A DNA stretch of 64,000 bases. It comes from Rhodoblastus acidophilus (GTDB lineage Bacteria > Pseudomonadota > Alphaproteobacteria > Rhizobiales > Beijerinckiaceae). How positions within the stretch are numbered: position 1 is the stretch's first letter; each line of letters starts with the position of its first letter. The stretch spans positions 106,714 through 170,713 of the forward strand of contig NZ_JAOQNX010000009.1 of assembly GCF_025961575.1 (NCBI RefSeq). Reading direction: 5' to 3'. Positions 43,675-53,960 of the stretch are shown piece by piece. The notes beneath the pieces are model-generated. The model saw only the letters and a program-made list of their open reading frames with translations, ran no database searches and was not told the DNA's origin. Made by a program: the position numbers and the translations under genes.

Positions 43675-45111
43675 TTGAAACTGGGCATGGGTTCGCGCAG
43701 CGGCTGGATCGCGACGGCGCGCACGGCGCTGCTGTTCGCGCTGCCGCTGATGCTGGCCGCCCTGCTCGGCGCGCAGGCGCTCGACGCCGATTATCTGGTG
43801 CTGCGCGAAAAAGCCCGGCGCGAGACCGAGCGCGTCGCCGATGCCTTTTCCGGCGCCGCCGTCAACGAGGTCACCGAACTCGCCGCCTTCGCCAATCTCA
43901 ACATCGAAAAGGCTTTGCGCGATCCCAATCCCGACCCGACGCTGTGGCGGGTGATCTACACCTATGATCTCGGCCTGCTGGTGCTCAAGCGGCGCGGCGA
44001 CCGCGTGCTGTTTCCGCCGGAAGATCCCCTCGCCATGCCGAAAATGTGGGAGGAAAAGCTGCGCGCGCTCAGCGCCGTCGCCGACCTGCTGCGCGACGGC
44101 GATTTCGTCAACGGCTGGTTTCCCAATATCGCCGGCGAATATTATTTTGAGTGCCGCCGCAAAGGTTTGGGGGCCGAGCGCGAGGAAAACTGCCTGGCGC
44201 TGTCGAGCACGCAAATCTTTCCCACCCTGTTCGGCGTGCTAGATGAATTCGCCGCCGTGACCCCCGGCTGGGCGTTTCGGCTGCGCGATCCCTTCGACCG
44301 CATCGTCTGGAGCAAGGGAAAGGGCGAAACATTCGAATCCTTCACCCAGGGCGGCGCGCTGCATGGCTGGGTGGTGGAACTCTCCGGCGCGCCCAACGCA
44401 AGGCGCGGCGCCTTGGGGCGGCTGGCGCTGGCCACGCCGCTGGCGCTTGTGTGGCTGCTGCTGGTGTTCCAGGCGCGGCGCGCGCAAAATGCGCAGGCTG
44501 AGGAAAGCGCGGCGCGCATGACCCTGCTCACGCAATTGTCCCACGACCTGCGCACGCCGCTCGCCAATCTGAAACTTTATGCCGAACTGATCCGGCGCAA
44601 GGGGGATAGTCCCGAGCTCAGCCGCTATTGCGCGGTGTTGACCGACGAGATCGACCGGCTCGACGCGCTCGCCGGCGCGACCCTTTCGCAAGGCGCGGCG
44701 CCGGTTCAATACAAAATGGAGGTCGCCGACCCCGGCGAACTCGCGCGGGAGATCGTGGCGCGTTACCAAAGCCTGCTCGCCGCCTCCGGCTGCGCCTGCG
44801 CGGTGACGAGCGCCGTGCAGGGCGAGCGCCGCTTCGCCACCAGCGCCTTCGAGCGCATCCTGATCAATCTCATCGACAACGCCCGCAAATATGCGCCGGG
44901 ACGGATCGAGGTCGCGGTCGGCGAGAGCGGCGGCCTGCTGCATCTGAGCGTGCGCGACCATGGCGGCGGTTCGCCCAAGGCGCCTAAGTCGCATGGCGTC
45001 GGCCTGTCGATCGTGCGTGAACTGGCGCGGGCCAATGGCGGCGGTTTTGCGCTGTCGCAGGCGCATCCAGGCTCCTGCGCCCAGGCGACGCTAAAAATGG
45101 AACTTGCATGA
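43675..45111 (+). CDS. Membrane sensor histidine kinase
   Basis: The 478-residue kinase has an N-terminal membrane segment (ALLFALPLMLAALLGAQAL), an extracytoplasmic domain of about 220 residues, a second segment about residues 242-262, then a His-phosphotransfer helix (LSHDLRTPLANLKLYAELI), an N box (NLIDNARKYAPG) and a compact G box (DHGGG and SHGVGLSIVREL). TTG 43675 is chosen as the start because GGAGG at 43663-43667 sits 7 bases upstream; ATG 43687 is the alternative. The signal is unknown. It overlaps the response regulator by four bases. Confidence 0.87.
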   Translation: MKLGMGSRSGWIATARTALLFALPLMLAALLGAQALDADYLVLREKARRETERVADAFSGAAVNEVTELAAFANLNIEKALRDPNPDPTLWRVIYTYDLGLLVLKRRGDRVLFPPEDPLAMPKMWEEKLRALSAVADLLRDGDFVNGWFPNIAGEYYFECRRKGLGAEREENCLALSSTQIFPTLFGVLDEFAAVTPGWAFRLRDPFDRIVWSKGKGETFESFTQGGALHGWVVELSGAPNARRGALGRLALATPLALVWLLLVFQARRAQNAQAEESAARMTLLTQLSHDLRTPLANLKLYAELIRRKGDSPELSRYCAVLTDEIDRLDALAGATLSQGAAPVQYKMEVADPGELAREIVARYQSLLAASGCACAVTSAVQGERRFATSAFERILINLIDNARKYAPGRIEVAVGESGGLLHLSVRDHGGGSPKAPKSHGVGLSIVRELARANGGGFALSQAHPGSCAQATLKMELA

Positions 45112-45791
45112 AGATTTTGATCGCCGAGGACGATCCCAATCTGCGCGCCGGCCTCACCGACCTGCTGGCGCTGGAAAATCTCGATTGTATCGTCGCCGAG
45201 GACGGCGAGGCCGCCTGGACCGCCTTTGTCGAACAAAAACCCGCTTTGTGCCTGTTCGACGTGATGATGCCGCGCCTCGACGGCCTCGCTCTGTGCCGGC
45301 GCATCCGCGAGCGGGACGCCGCCACGCCGATCCTGTTGCTGTCGGCCAAGGGCGCGGAAATCGATCGCGTGGTGGGGCTGGAAATCGGCGCCGACGATTA
45401 TATCGCAAAGCCCTTTTCGGCGCGGGAGCTGGTGGCGCGGATCAAGGCGGCGCTGCGCCGCGTCAAGGCGCCCGCGCCATCAACGCCCGAAAAGCTGTTT
45501 CGCATGGGCGATCTCGCCATCGATCCCGACGCTTTGCGCGCCACGCGCGGCGGCGGCGGCATTGATCTCGCGCCGCGCGAACTCGCCGTGTTGCAGGCGC
45601 TTTACGCGCGAAAAGGCAAGGCGGTGTCGCGCGACGAGCTTTTCGATCTCGCCTGGGGGCGCGGCTACATGCCCAACAGCCGGGCGCTCGACCAATATGT
45701 GTCATCGCTGCGCAAAAAGATCGAGCTGGACCCGGCGAGACCGCGAATCATTCAGACGGTTCATGGGGTTGGGTATCGGTACGAGGAGTGA
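45108..45791 (+). CDS. OmpR-family response regulator
   Basis: The 227-residue regulator has a receiver domain (LIAEDDPNLRAG, phosphoacceptor Asp in LCLFDVMMPRLDG, Lys in DDYIAKPFSAREL) and a C-terminal winged helix (LAPRELAVLQALYARKGKAV and RALDQYVSSLRKKIE). It is coupled to the kinase by an ATGA overlap. Its 3' end overlaps the convergent cytochrome b561 gene by 44 bases. Confidence 0.94.
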   Translation: MKILIAEDDPNLRAGLTDLLALENLDCIVAEDGEAAWTAFVEQKPALCLFDVMMPRLDGLALCRRIRERDAATPILLLSAKGAEIDRVVGLEIGADDYIAKPFSARELVARIKAALRRVKAPAPSTPEKLFRMGDLAIDPDALRATRGGGGIDLAPRELAVLQALYARKGKAVSRDELFDLAWGRGYMPNSRALDQYVSSLRKKIELDPARPRIIQTVHGVGYRYEE

Positions 45792-46443
45792 CGCTCAACG
45801 GGCGGCGCCAGCCCATATCGACTTTTGCGGGCATGGGGTGGCGCCCGTGTTCCTCTCCTTGCGGCGGCAGCATGCGGTCCAGCACGCCATCGCGGCGCAT
45901 GATCACATGCCAGAGCGCTGCGCCGACATGCAGCAGCACCAGCGCGTAAAGCACCCATTGCAACACGCCGACATGGACGAAAAAGGCCGCGTGTTCCGCC
46001 GCCTCGTCCTTGGTCGCGGAGATCGGCAAATTGAAGAGGCCGAAGAATGAAATCGGATGGGCGCCGGCCGCCGACATCATATAGCCGGAGATCGGCATGA
46101 CGATCAGCAGCAGATAGAGCAACATATGCGAGGCGACGGACGCGCTCCGGTCCCAGCGCGAAAGCCTCGCCGCAAGCGGCGGCGCGGGATGACGGCCGCG
46201 CCAGACGATGCGGACGATCACGAGCGCGAAAATGGTGATGCCGAAGGATTTATGCAGGGTGAACAGCAGGCCGCGCGTCGGCGCGTCGTCGGGCATGTTG
46301 GTCATCACCCAGGCCAGCGCCAGCGTGATGAAAATCAGCGCTGCGGTGATCCAGTGCAGAGCCTGCGCCGGCGCATTGTAGCGCGCGCCGGCGGCAGGCT
46401 GCGCCTGTGCGCGAACATCTGAATTGCTTGAGGTTTCGCTCAT
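45748..46443 (-). CDS. Cytochrome b561 family protein
   Basis: The 231-residue protein has four membrane segments with the expected heme His ligands: AQALHWITAALIF, FTLHKSFGITIFALVIVRI, SHMLLYLLLIVMPISGYMM, and LLHVGAALWHVIMRRDG. Such proteins take electrons from quinol, some detoxifying superoxide in the periplasm. ATG 46443 follows GGGGGA; ATG 46455 is an alternative. It is divergent from pqqA. Confidence 0.88.
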   Translation of the reverse strand: MSETSSNSDVRAQAQPAAGARYNAPAQALHWITAALIFITLALAWVMTNMPDDAPTRGLLFTLHKSFGITIFALVIVRIVWRGRHPAPPLAARLSRWDRSASVASHMLLYLLLIVMPISGYMMSAAGAHPISFFGLFNLPISATKDEAAEHAAFFVHVGVLQWVLYALVLLHVGAALWHVIMRRDGVLDRMLPPQGEEHGRHPMPAKVDMGWRRPLSVTPRTDTQPHEPSE

Positions 46444-46655
46444 CCAGTCCCCCATTTGCGCCAATGACGCGCGGCGATGCGGGCGGTTCCGAACCGGCGC
46501 GCAACGCGGGGCTAAATTCCGCCTTCCGCCTGACAAAAATCTTACAAATTCCTTCCGGACGCATGACCCTTTTGCGCCGCCCGCCGTTTACAAGAGAGCA
46601 TAGGCCGGGATGAACAAGGTCTTGGCCATAAAGCAAAAATCTTGGGAGTTACGCG

Positions 46656-46733
46656 ATGACCTGGACTGTTCCGGAAGCTTGCGAAGTCTGCGTCGGCATG
46701 GAAGTCACCAGCTATATGTCGGCTGAAATCTGA
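46656..46733 (+). CDS. pqqA: Pyrroloquinoline quinone precursor peptide PqqA
   Basis: The 25-residue peptide starts MTWTVPEACEVCVGMEVTSY and ends MSAEI. It keeps the PqqA core GMEVTSY, whose Glu and Tyr (residues 16 and 20) are cross-linked by PqqE to make the PQQ cofactor of methanol and other alcohol dehydrogenases. GGGAG (46644-46648) lies 7 bases upstream and a strong terminator follows, so it is a single-gene unit. None of pqqB-pqqE is in the window. Methylotrophs often carry extra unlinked pqqA copies. Confidence 0.9.
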   Translation: MTWTVPEACEVCVGMEVTSYMSAEI

Positions 46734-46760
46734 GCCTTTTCGCCATTCCTCCAGTGGCGG

Positions 46761-46799
46761 CGCCCGGTCATCGCGAGATGGTCCGGGCGTTTGTTTTTG
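46761..46799 (+). terminator. Intrinsic terminator of pqqA
   Basis: CGCCCGG (46761-46767) pairs with CCGGGCG (46783-46789) and is followed by TTTGTTTTTGT. It lies 27 bases past the pqqA stop and before the next gene. Confidence 0.88.
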
Positions 46800-46824
46800 T
46801 GCGAAGATGTTTTGTGGAGGCTGC

Positions 46825-47388
46825 ATGTCGTTGAGGTTTGCTTTGGCCGCGGCGCTGTTCGCCGCGAGTTCGCCGCTCGCCGCCGCCCCCGTGGGCGAAA
46901 CCGTCGCCGACGAGGTGGGAGTTCTCAATCCCGAAGAATTGACCGTGCAATATTGGGCGGCGCGGGCCGAGGAGGGCCGCTTCGACCCGGGCATGTGCAT
47001 GTATGGCTATCCCATCGCCAAAATGGGCTGGCATGAGCCGGCGCGCAAAATCTTTGAGCGCTGCGCGCAGAACGGCAATCCCTACGCCATGCCCTGGGCG
47101 GCCTGGACCGAGGAGAACGGCTACGACCGCCCCTCCAACCCCGTCGCCGCCGCCGAATGGGACCGCAAACTCGCGGAGACCGGCTCGGCGCTGGGCCAAT
47201 TGAATTACGGCCTCGACGTGCTGCGCGGCCATGGCGCGCCCCGCGACCCCGCGCTCGGCAAGGCGCTGGTGGACCGCGCCGCCGCTGCGGGCGAACCCAC
47301 GGCCAAGGCCTTGCAGGCCGCCGATTATGACCCCGAAGCGGTGACGCCGACCGCCGACCTCGCCCACTATCGCCAGCCGCAATTCTAG
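46825..47388 (+). CDS. Secreted Sel1/TPR-like protein, paralogue 1
   Basis: The 187-residue protein has a signal peptide (about residues 1-22, ending PLAAAP) and helical Sel1-like repeats: NPEELTVQYWAARAEEG, ARKIFERCAQNGNPYAMPW, NYGLDVLRGHGAPRDPALGK. It shares its layout and the ending HYRQPQF/RYRQPQF with the next gene. GTGGAGG precedes ATG 46825. Two Cys residues (CMYGYP and ERCAQ) are conserved in the pair and could form a disulfide. The function is unknown. Confidence 0.75.
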   Translation: MSLRFALAAALFAASSPLAAAPVGETVADEVGVLNPEELTVQYWAARAEEGRFDPGMCMYGYPIAKMGWHEPARKIFERCAQNGNPYAMPWAAWTEENGYDRPSNPVAAAEWDRKLAETGSALGQLNYGLDVLRGHGAPRDPALGKALVDRAAAAGEPTAKALQAADYDPEAVTPTADLAHYRQPQF

Positions 47389-47438
47389 CGCATAGTGTCT
47401 ATCGGCGCTAAAAATGCCCTTGCGTCAAGGAGTTATGA

Positions 47439-47969
47439 ATGCGGATCGCTCTCGTGCTCTCGCTCTGCCTCGCTGGCGCCGCTCATGCGGAAGAGATGGG
47501 CGAACTCAACCCCAACCAGTTGAGCGTCGACTATTATGTCGGCAAGGCGGGCGCCGAAAAACTCGATCCGCATGTGTGCGCCTATGGCGTGTTCATGGAC
47601 AAGACCGGCCAGCACGAGGAGGCGCGCAAGATCTTTGAACGCTGCGCCAATGAGGGCAATGATCTCGCCATGCCCTGGATGTCCTATATGGAGGAAAACG
47701 GCTTTGAGCGGCCGTCGAACCCGGTGGCGGCGGCGGACTGGGACCGGCGGCTGGCGGATCGCGGCTCCTCGCTCGGCGCGTTCAACTATGGCCTCGACCT
47801 GCTGCGCGGCCATGGCGTGGCGCGCGACGAAAAGCGGGGACGCGCGATGATCGACCGCGCGGCGGCCGGCGGCGACGTCACCGCCAAAGAGCTGATCGCC
47901 AACGGCTATGACCCTGAGTCCGTGACCCCGGGCGCGGATCGCGCGCGCTATCGCCAGCCGCAGTTCTGA
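47439..47969 (+). CDS. Secreted Sel1/TPR-like protein, paralogue 2
   Basis: The 176-residue paralogue has a signal peptide (MRIALVLSLCLAGAAHAEE) and the same blocks as the preceding protein: LNPNQLSVDYYVGKAGAEKL, EEARKIFERCANEGNDLAMP, RPSNPVAAADWDRRLADRGS, and RYRQPQF at the end. AAGGAG lies 7-8 bases upstream. The tandem duplication beside pqqA suggests a shared periplasmic role, but nothing shows what it is. Confidence 0.75.
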   Translation: MRIALVLSLCLAGAAHAEEMGELNPNQLSVDYYVGKAGAEKLDPHVCAYGVFMDKTGQHEEARKIFERCANEGNDLAMPWMSYMEENGFERPSNPVAAADWDRRLADRGSSLGAFNYGLDLLRGHGVARDEKRGRAMIDRAAAGGDVTAKELIANGYDPESVTPGADRARYRQPQF

Positions 47970-47982
47970 AATCGCCGCGCTC

Positions 47983-49923
47983 TCAGGCGAACGAACTGGT
48001 CGAGGTGGTCCAATTGGTGGCCGCGGATTCCACGCGGAACCCGGAATAATCGCCGTTTTTCATCAGCCAGTCGCAGACGGTTCCCGCTGTGTTGCGCCAC
48101 ATGATGTCGCTGGTTCCGTCGCCATTAAAGTCGCCGACGGCGATCACGGTCCAATCGTTGGCGATGTCATGGGTGGCGCCCGACCCGGCATATTGGCCGT
48201 TTCTCATCAGCCAGGTGGCGACGGTCCCGGCATTGTTGCGCCAGAGAATATCGGCCGTCCCGTCGCCGTTGAAATCGCCCATGCCGACCACGCGCCAATC
48301 GTTGGACACGTCGAAGCCCAGACCGGAGCCGGCATATTGGCCGTTCCGCATCAGCCAATCCGTGGTGTAGCCCGCGCTGTTGCGCCACAGCACGTCGGTC
48401 GTCCCGTCGCCGTTGAAGTCGCCGGTTCCGAGCACGCTCCAGCCGTTGGCGACATCGAATGTGAATCCCGTTGCGGCATATTGACCGTTGCGCATCAGCC
48501 AGTCCGTGGTCAGGCCGGCGCTGTTGCGCCAGAGCACGTCGGTGGTCCCGTCGCCGTTGAAATCGCCCATGCCGACCACGCGCCAGTCAGTGGACACGGC
48601 GAATCCCAGGCCGGAGCTGGCGTATTGTCCGTTCCTCATCAGCCAGGCCGTGGTGTAGCCGGCGCTGTTGCGCCACAGCACGTCGGTCGTTCCGTCGCCG
48701 TTGAAATCGCCCATGCCGAGCACGCTCCAGTCGTTGGCGACGTGAGAGGTGGCGCCGGAGGCGGAATATTGCCCGCTCTGCATCAGCCAGACGGTCACGT
48801 CCCCCTCGACGTTGCGCCACAGAACGTCCGAGACGCCATCGCCGTTGAAGTCGTTGCGCCCGTCGCCGATGAAGGCGCTTGGGGTTTGCGGCTGCTGCGC
48901 CGGTTGGGTGATGGTGAGGACGACGCCAACGGACGCGTTATTGGCCTCGTTGCTCTCGGGGACGGCATTGTTATAGTCGGCGATGACGCCGACATAATAT
49001 GTGCCGGGCGCAATGCCGCTGGTGGAGAGCGTGATCGTGTGGGTGGGCGACGCATAGCCGCCGGCGATCGCCGCGACGCTGTCCGTGGCCAGCAGCGTGT
49101 CGGCTTTGGTGATGACGCTGTCGGTCGAGAGATAGACGCCCGAGGTCGAGGCGCCGGCGCTCCCTCCCCAATTGGCGACGATATACGAGACCTGAACGCT
49201 GCTCCCCTCCGCCACGGATGACGCGCTCAGCGTCGGCGCGCCGGATATGGCGAAGTCCGGCAGCGCGCCGCCACCCAGCGCATAGCCGTCCTGACTCACC
49301 CAGCTCTGGATCTGGCTCCAGACCGCCGGCGTCAATTGACAGGCCCAGCCCGAGGTCGAGCAAATGCCGACGACATCGTAGGAGCCGTTATAGTTCAACC
49401 AGAGGGGACCGCCGCTGTTTCCCGGCGAGGCGCTCAGCGTCCCGTAATCGAGCACGGCATAAGAGGGATCGGCCTGGGCCGTCCCGACCTGGTCGGTCTG
49501 CACGCCCCCGGCGTTGACGGGATAGCCGGTCATATGGGCGACGCCGCCTTGCCAATTCGTGAGCACGCCCATCCAGCTGGTGAACGTATAGCTTGTGTCG
49601 ATGATGGCGTAATCTTTGGCGCTGTCCGCCTGACTCAACAAATCCGAGCCGGCTGAGCCGATGATGTTGTAATGATCTTTCCAACTTGTGCTGATGTATC
49701 CGGGGCCCGTGGCCGGATCCGAACCGGACCAGCCGGGATACAGATAAAAACTCTGGTCGGGCGTTTGGTCCGGGACGTCGAAAACGACGTGAGACGCCGT
49801 GAGAATGGTATGCGGACCAATGACCACGCCGCTGCCGATAAAGTAATAGCCGGGGTTTACCGGGTCCGGGCTCTCGATGAGCACGACGCAATTGTATGGA
49901 AATGTTGACGTAGAGTAACTCAT
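47983..49923 (-). CDS. Trypsin-like protease with CARDB domain and six DFNGDG (FG-GAP/VCBS) repeats
   Basis: The 646-residue protein starts directly with a trypsin-like domain: His in ILTASHVVFD, Asp in AKDYAIIDTSY, Ser in SASPGNSGGPLW. Then comes a CARDB-like beta-sandwich (about residues 240-345, ALPDFAISGAPTLSASSVAE) and six 48-residue repeats starting DFNGDG, with calcium-binding Asp/Asn loops. There is no classical signal peptide from ATG 49923, which suggests type I-like secretion; a start at 50034 adds 37 residues without improving this. It is convergent with the Sel1-like gene. Confidence 0.82.
   Translation of the reverse strand: MSYSTSTFPYNCVVLIESPDPVNPGYYFIGSGVVIGPHTILTASHVVFDVPDQTPDQSFYLYPGWSGSDPATGPGYISTSWKDHYNIIGSAGSDLLSQADSAKDYAIIDTSYTFTSWMGVLTNWQGGVAHMTGYPVNAGGVQTDQVGTAQADPSYAVLDYGTLSASPGNSGGPLWLNYNGSYDVVGICSTSGWACQLTPAVWSQIQSWVSQDGYALGGGALPDFAISGAPTLSASSVAEGSSVQVSYIVANWGGSAGASTSGVYLSTDSVITKADTLLATDSVAAIAGGYASPTHTITLSTSGIAPGTYYVGVIADYNNAVPESNEANNASVGVVLTITQPAQQPQTPSAFIGDGRNDFNGDGVSDVLWRNVEGDVTVWLMQSGQYSASGATSHVANDWSVLGMGDFNGDGTTDVLWRNSAGYTTAWLMRNGQYASSGLGFAVSTDWRVVGMGDFNGDGTTDVLWRNSAGLTTDWLMRNGQYAATGFTFDVANGWSVLGTGDFNGDGTTDVLWRNSAGYTTDWLMRNGQYAGSGLGFDVSNDWRVVGMGDFNGDGTADILWRNNAGTVATWLMRNGQYAGSGATHDIANDWTVIAVGDFNGDGTSDIMWRNTAGTVCDWLMKNGDYSGFRVESAATNWTTSTSSFA
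47986..48852 (-). repeat. Six tandem 144-bp coding repeats
   Basis: The repeats encode DFNGDGxxDxxWRN-(10)-WLMxxGQY units of 48 residues each; the last unit ends in the divergent C-terminal tail. Units 2-4 are the most alike (DFNGDGTTDVLWRNSAG). They could expand or contract by recombination. Confidence 0.85.
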
Positions 49924-50145
49924 GTCAATTTTCCGATGTATTTTGCGCGCGCCAGCGTGCGTTTCGTCAGACGTTATGGCGACTTTTTCTATGGTCACGC
50001 CAGGAGCGGCCGCCGTATGCGAATCGCAAATCACTATGCCTACGTTCTCAAACTTGGCAAATACTATTATACGACTGCGGAAAACCCTCAGCAGGCCAGT
50101 CGCCCTGCATTTCCAAGCGCAATGGACGCCGGGTCGCGCGCCGGC

Positions 50146-52527
50146 TCAAAGGACGGGCGCCGCCACCCGCGCTAAAACCGCGCGCAATTGCGCCGATGTC
50201 ACCGGCTTGTGCAGCATCTCCGCCTCGCTCGCGGAAATCTCGGCGATGCGATCCTTGGCGGTGTCGCCGGTGAGGATCACCGTCGGGATTTTCGCGCCGG
50301 CGCGGCGGGAGAGTTCGCGCGCGGTCTCCAATCCGCTCATGCCCCGGCCGAGACTGTAATCGAGCATATGGGCGACGAAAGGTCCCTGCGCCTCGGCCAG
50401 CGCCAGCGCCTCCTCGCCGCTCGCCGCCGTCACGGTGTCATAGCCCCAGTCGCGCAGCATCGCGTCCAGGCCATCGCGCACGATGGAATTGTCCTCGACG
50501 ATCAGGATGCGGCCCTGGCCGAGCCCGCTCGGCTCGAGCTCATCGTCTGGCCTTGCCTCGATCGGAGCGGCCGCCGGCAGCGTCAGCGAGAAGCGCGAAC
50601 CGCGTCGCGGCCTGGACGACACCTCCACCGTCGCGTCGATCAGCCGCGCCACGCGCGAGACAATGGCCAGCCCCAGGCCGAGGCCTTTCTCCATGTCGCG
50701 GCCGGGATTGTCGAGCTGGACGAATTCCATGAAAATCTCGTCCTTGCGCTCCGGCGCGACGCCCATACCCGTGTCGACCACGTCGATGCGCACGCGGTCG
50801 CCGCGCCGACGCGCGCCGACCAGCACGCCGCCGCAGGGCGTGTAGCGCACAGCGTTTTCGATGAGATTGCGAAGCGCCCGCTCCAGCAGCATCTCATCAG
50901 CGCACACGAAGATTTTGCGCGGGACCGTGCGAAAATCCAGGCGACGTTGCGCCGCCTTGGCCGCATATTCATGCGCGAGCCGCGCCAGCAGGTCGTCGAG
51001 ATCGACGGACGCGAGGCGTGGCGCGATCACGCCGGCGTCGAGCCGCGAAATGTCGAGGATGGCGGTGAGCAGGTTCGACAGCCCATCGAGCGCCGCCTGC
51101 ATGCGCTTCACCGTCTCCGCCGCCTTGGGCAAATCCTGCACTTGCCGGTCTATCATCGCGAGATAGAGGATCAGCGCCTGCACGGGCTGGCGCAGATCGT
51201 GGCTGGCGGCGGCCAGAAACTTGGATTTGGCCTGATCGGCGCGCTCCGCCCGGCTCTTGGCGACGACCAGCGCGTTGCGCGCGCGCACCCTCGCGGTAAT
51301 GTCGAGATTGGTGATGAACAGGCGCGCGTCCCCATCCTTGCGCACACTGGCGGCGCTTTCGATCCAGCGGAGGCGCCCGTCATCGCCGATCACCCGCAGT
51401 TCGACGCCGGACCTCGGCACGGCGCCGCGTTTTTGCGCGTCGAGGAAACGCGCGTGGTCGTCGGGATCGATATGGGCGATCAGTTCGGCCTTGAGCGCGT
51501 CGGGGCTTGCGCCCGCCCTGGGGTGATAGCCCATCACCTCGGCGAAATTGTCGCCGAAGCGGATCGCGGGTTGGGCGAGATCGACTTCAATATAGGTCAG
51601 GCCCGCCGCCGCCATCGCCTGACGCAGCCTTTTCTCGCTGTCGCGCAACTCCTGGGCAACCAACATAAGCGGATTGCGCACGCTGCCCACCACAATGGCC
51701 TTGTAGAGCGCGTAAAACGAGAAGATCTTCAGGATATGGCCGAGTTCGTTCAGCGCATCGTCCATCAGCGGCGCGGTGTAGAAGCTGAAACACAGCTCCA
51801 TGAGCATGGAGGCGACCAGTGACATGCGCAGCAGCCGGAAAACGTCGACGCCGAACAGCGCGCGGCGGCGATGCAACAGCACGAGGGCGGCCGCGTAGAT
51901 ACCGATGATGACGAATTCGCTGCCGACCTTGAACGGCGTCAGGCCCTCCCCGGGAATGAAGCAGATCGGGAAGATTTTGTAAGGAAAGATGGCGAGCAGG
52001 GAGGCGCTGGTGATGGCGAAGCCGATGACGAAAACCGCCGCCACGCTCACCTGGACGCGCGCCTTCAGCAGCAGCAGCCCGACGAGCGCCGCGCCGGATT
52101 CCAGATAACGCGCGGCGACCCAGAGCTGCGGCGCGTAATAATCGTAATCCGTGAAGATCGGCATGCCCTTGAAGGCGAAGGCGTGCAGCAGGTCGAGCGC
52201 GCCGACGAACATATAGGTCACGCCGATGATCTTGAGAAAATTGTTCTGGCTGATGTCCTGGGTGGTGGCGAGGATGACGAAAATATTGAAGCAGATGCAG
52301 GCGGCGAAAAACTCGACTGCGGTATGAAACAACAGATAATTGTATGCGCCCGCCAGATGCGCGAGCGCGGCGCCAAAGCCCAGGGCCACCCATTCCAGCA
52401 CGGAAAGCGCCCGGATCGTGGCGACGATCTCGGGGAAAACTGAGCTTTGCGGCGATGCGGACAAGTGCGCCTTTCGCGTAGAGCCGACGATGTCGCCGTC
52501 CTCCTGCCGGCGGAGATTAGGCGTCAT
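50146..52527 (-). CDS. Hybrid histidine kinase with MASE3-like sensor, PAS domain and receiver
   Basis: The 793-residue protein has an N-terminal block of seven or eight membrane segments (about residues 37-275) resembling the MASE3 sensor, a PAS domain (about 300-420), a His-phosphotransfer helix (FLAAASHDLRQPVQALILYL), an N box (NLIENAVRYTPCGG), a G box (DTGMGVAP and GLGLGLAIVSR), and a C-terminal receiver with the phosphoacceptor in AHMLDYSLGRGMSG. This layout fits a hybrid two-component sensor. No partner regulator is next to it. ATG 52527 is taken over 52542. Confidence 0.88.
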   Translation of the reverse strand: MTPNLRRQEDGDIVGSTRKAHLSASPQSSVFPEIVATIRALSVLEWVALGFGAALAHLAGAYNYLLFHTAVEFFAACICFNIFVILATTQDISQNNFLKIIGVTYMFVGALDLLHAFAFKGMPIFTDYDYYAPQLWVAARYLESGAALVGLLLLKARVQVSVAAVFVIGFAITSASLLAIFPYKIFPICFIPGEGLTPFKVGSEFVIIGIYAAALVLLHRRRALFGVDVFRLLRMSLVASMLMELCFSFYTAPLMDDALNELGHILKIFSFYALYKAIVVGSVRNPLMLVAQELRDSEKRLRQAMAAAGLTYIEVDLAQPAIRFGDNFAEVMGYHPRAGASPDALKAELIAHIDPDDHARFLDAQKRGAVPRSGVELRVIGDDGRLRWIESAASVRKDGDARLFITNLDITARVRARNALVVAKSRAERADQAKSKFLAAASHDLRQPVQALILYLAMIDRQVQDLPKAAETVKRMQAALDGLSNLLTAILDISRLDAGVIAPRLASVDLDDLLARLAHEYAAKAAQRRLDFRTVPRKIFVCADEMLLERALRNLIENAVRYTPCGGVLVGARRRGDRVRIDVVDTGMGVAPERKDEIFMEFVQLDNPGRDMEKGLGLGLAIVSRVARLIDATVEVSSRPRRGSRFSLTLPAAAPIEARPDDELEPSGLGQGRILIVEDNSIVRDGLDAMLRDWGYDTVTAASGEEALALAEAQGPFVAHMLDYSLGRGMSGLETARELSRRAGAKIPTVILTGDTAKDRIAEISASEAEMLHKPVTSAQLRAVLARVAAPVL

Positions 52528-52572
52528 GGCGACGCCATGCAATGGCGTTTATTTGAGTAAACCAAGAGATAA

Positions 52573-52585
52573 GCTTAGGCTAAGC
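52573..52585. promoter_or_regulatory. Candidate metal-regulator operator upstream of mntH
   Basis: GCTTAG-G-CTAAGC is a perfect 6-bp inverted repeat about 86 bases before the NRAMP start. Its centre TTAGGCTAA resembles the sites of DtxR/MntR-type manganese or iron regulators, although the arms are short. Confidence 0.4.
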
Positions 52586-52670
52586 CGAGCATGTCCTTAG
52601 TATTCGTAGGAAACCCGGAGACCGCATCGCTCGTTGTCATTTTGAAATCGCCCGGCTTCAGGAGGCGCCT

Positions 52671-53953
<1,283 letters not shown>

Positions 53954-53960
<7 letters not shown>

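Noticed and set aside
47986..48852. Regular 144-base repeats considered as a CRISPR or minisatellite array
   Set aside because: They stay in frame and encode DFNGDG repeat units of a single protein.
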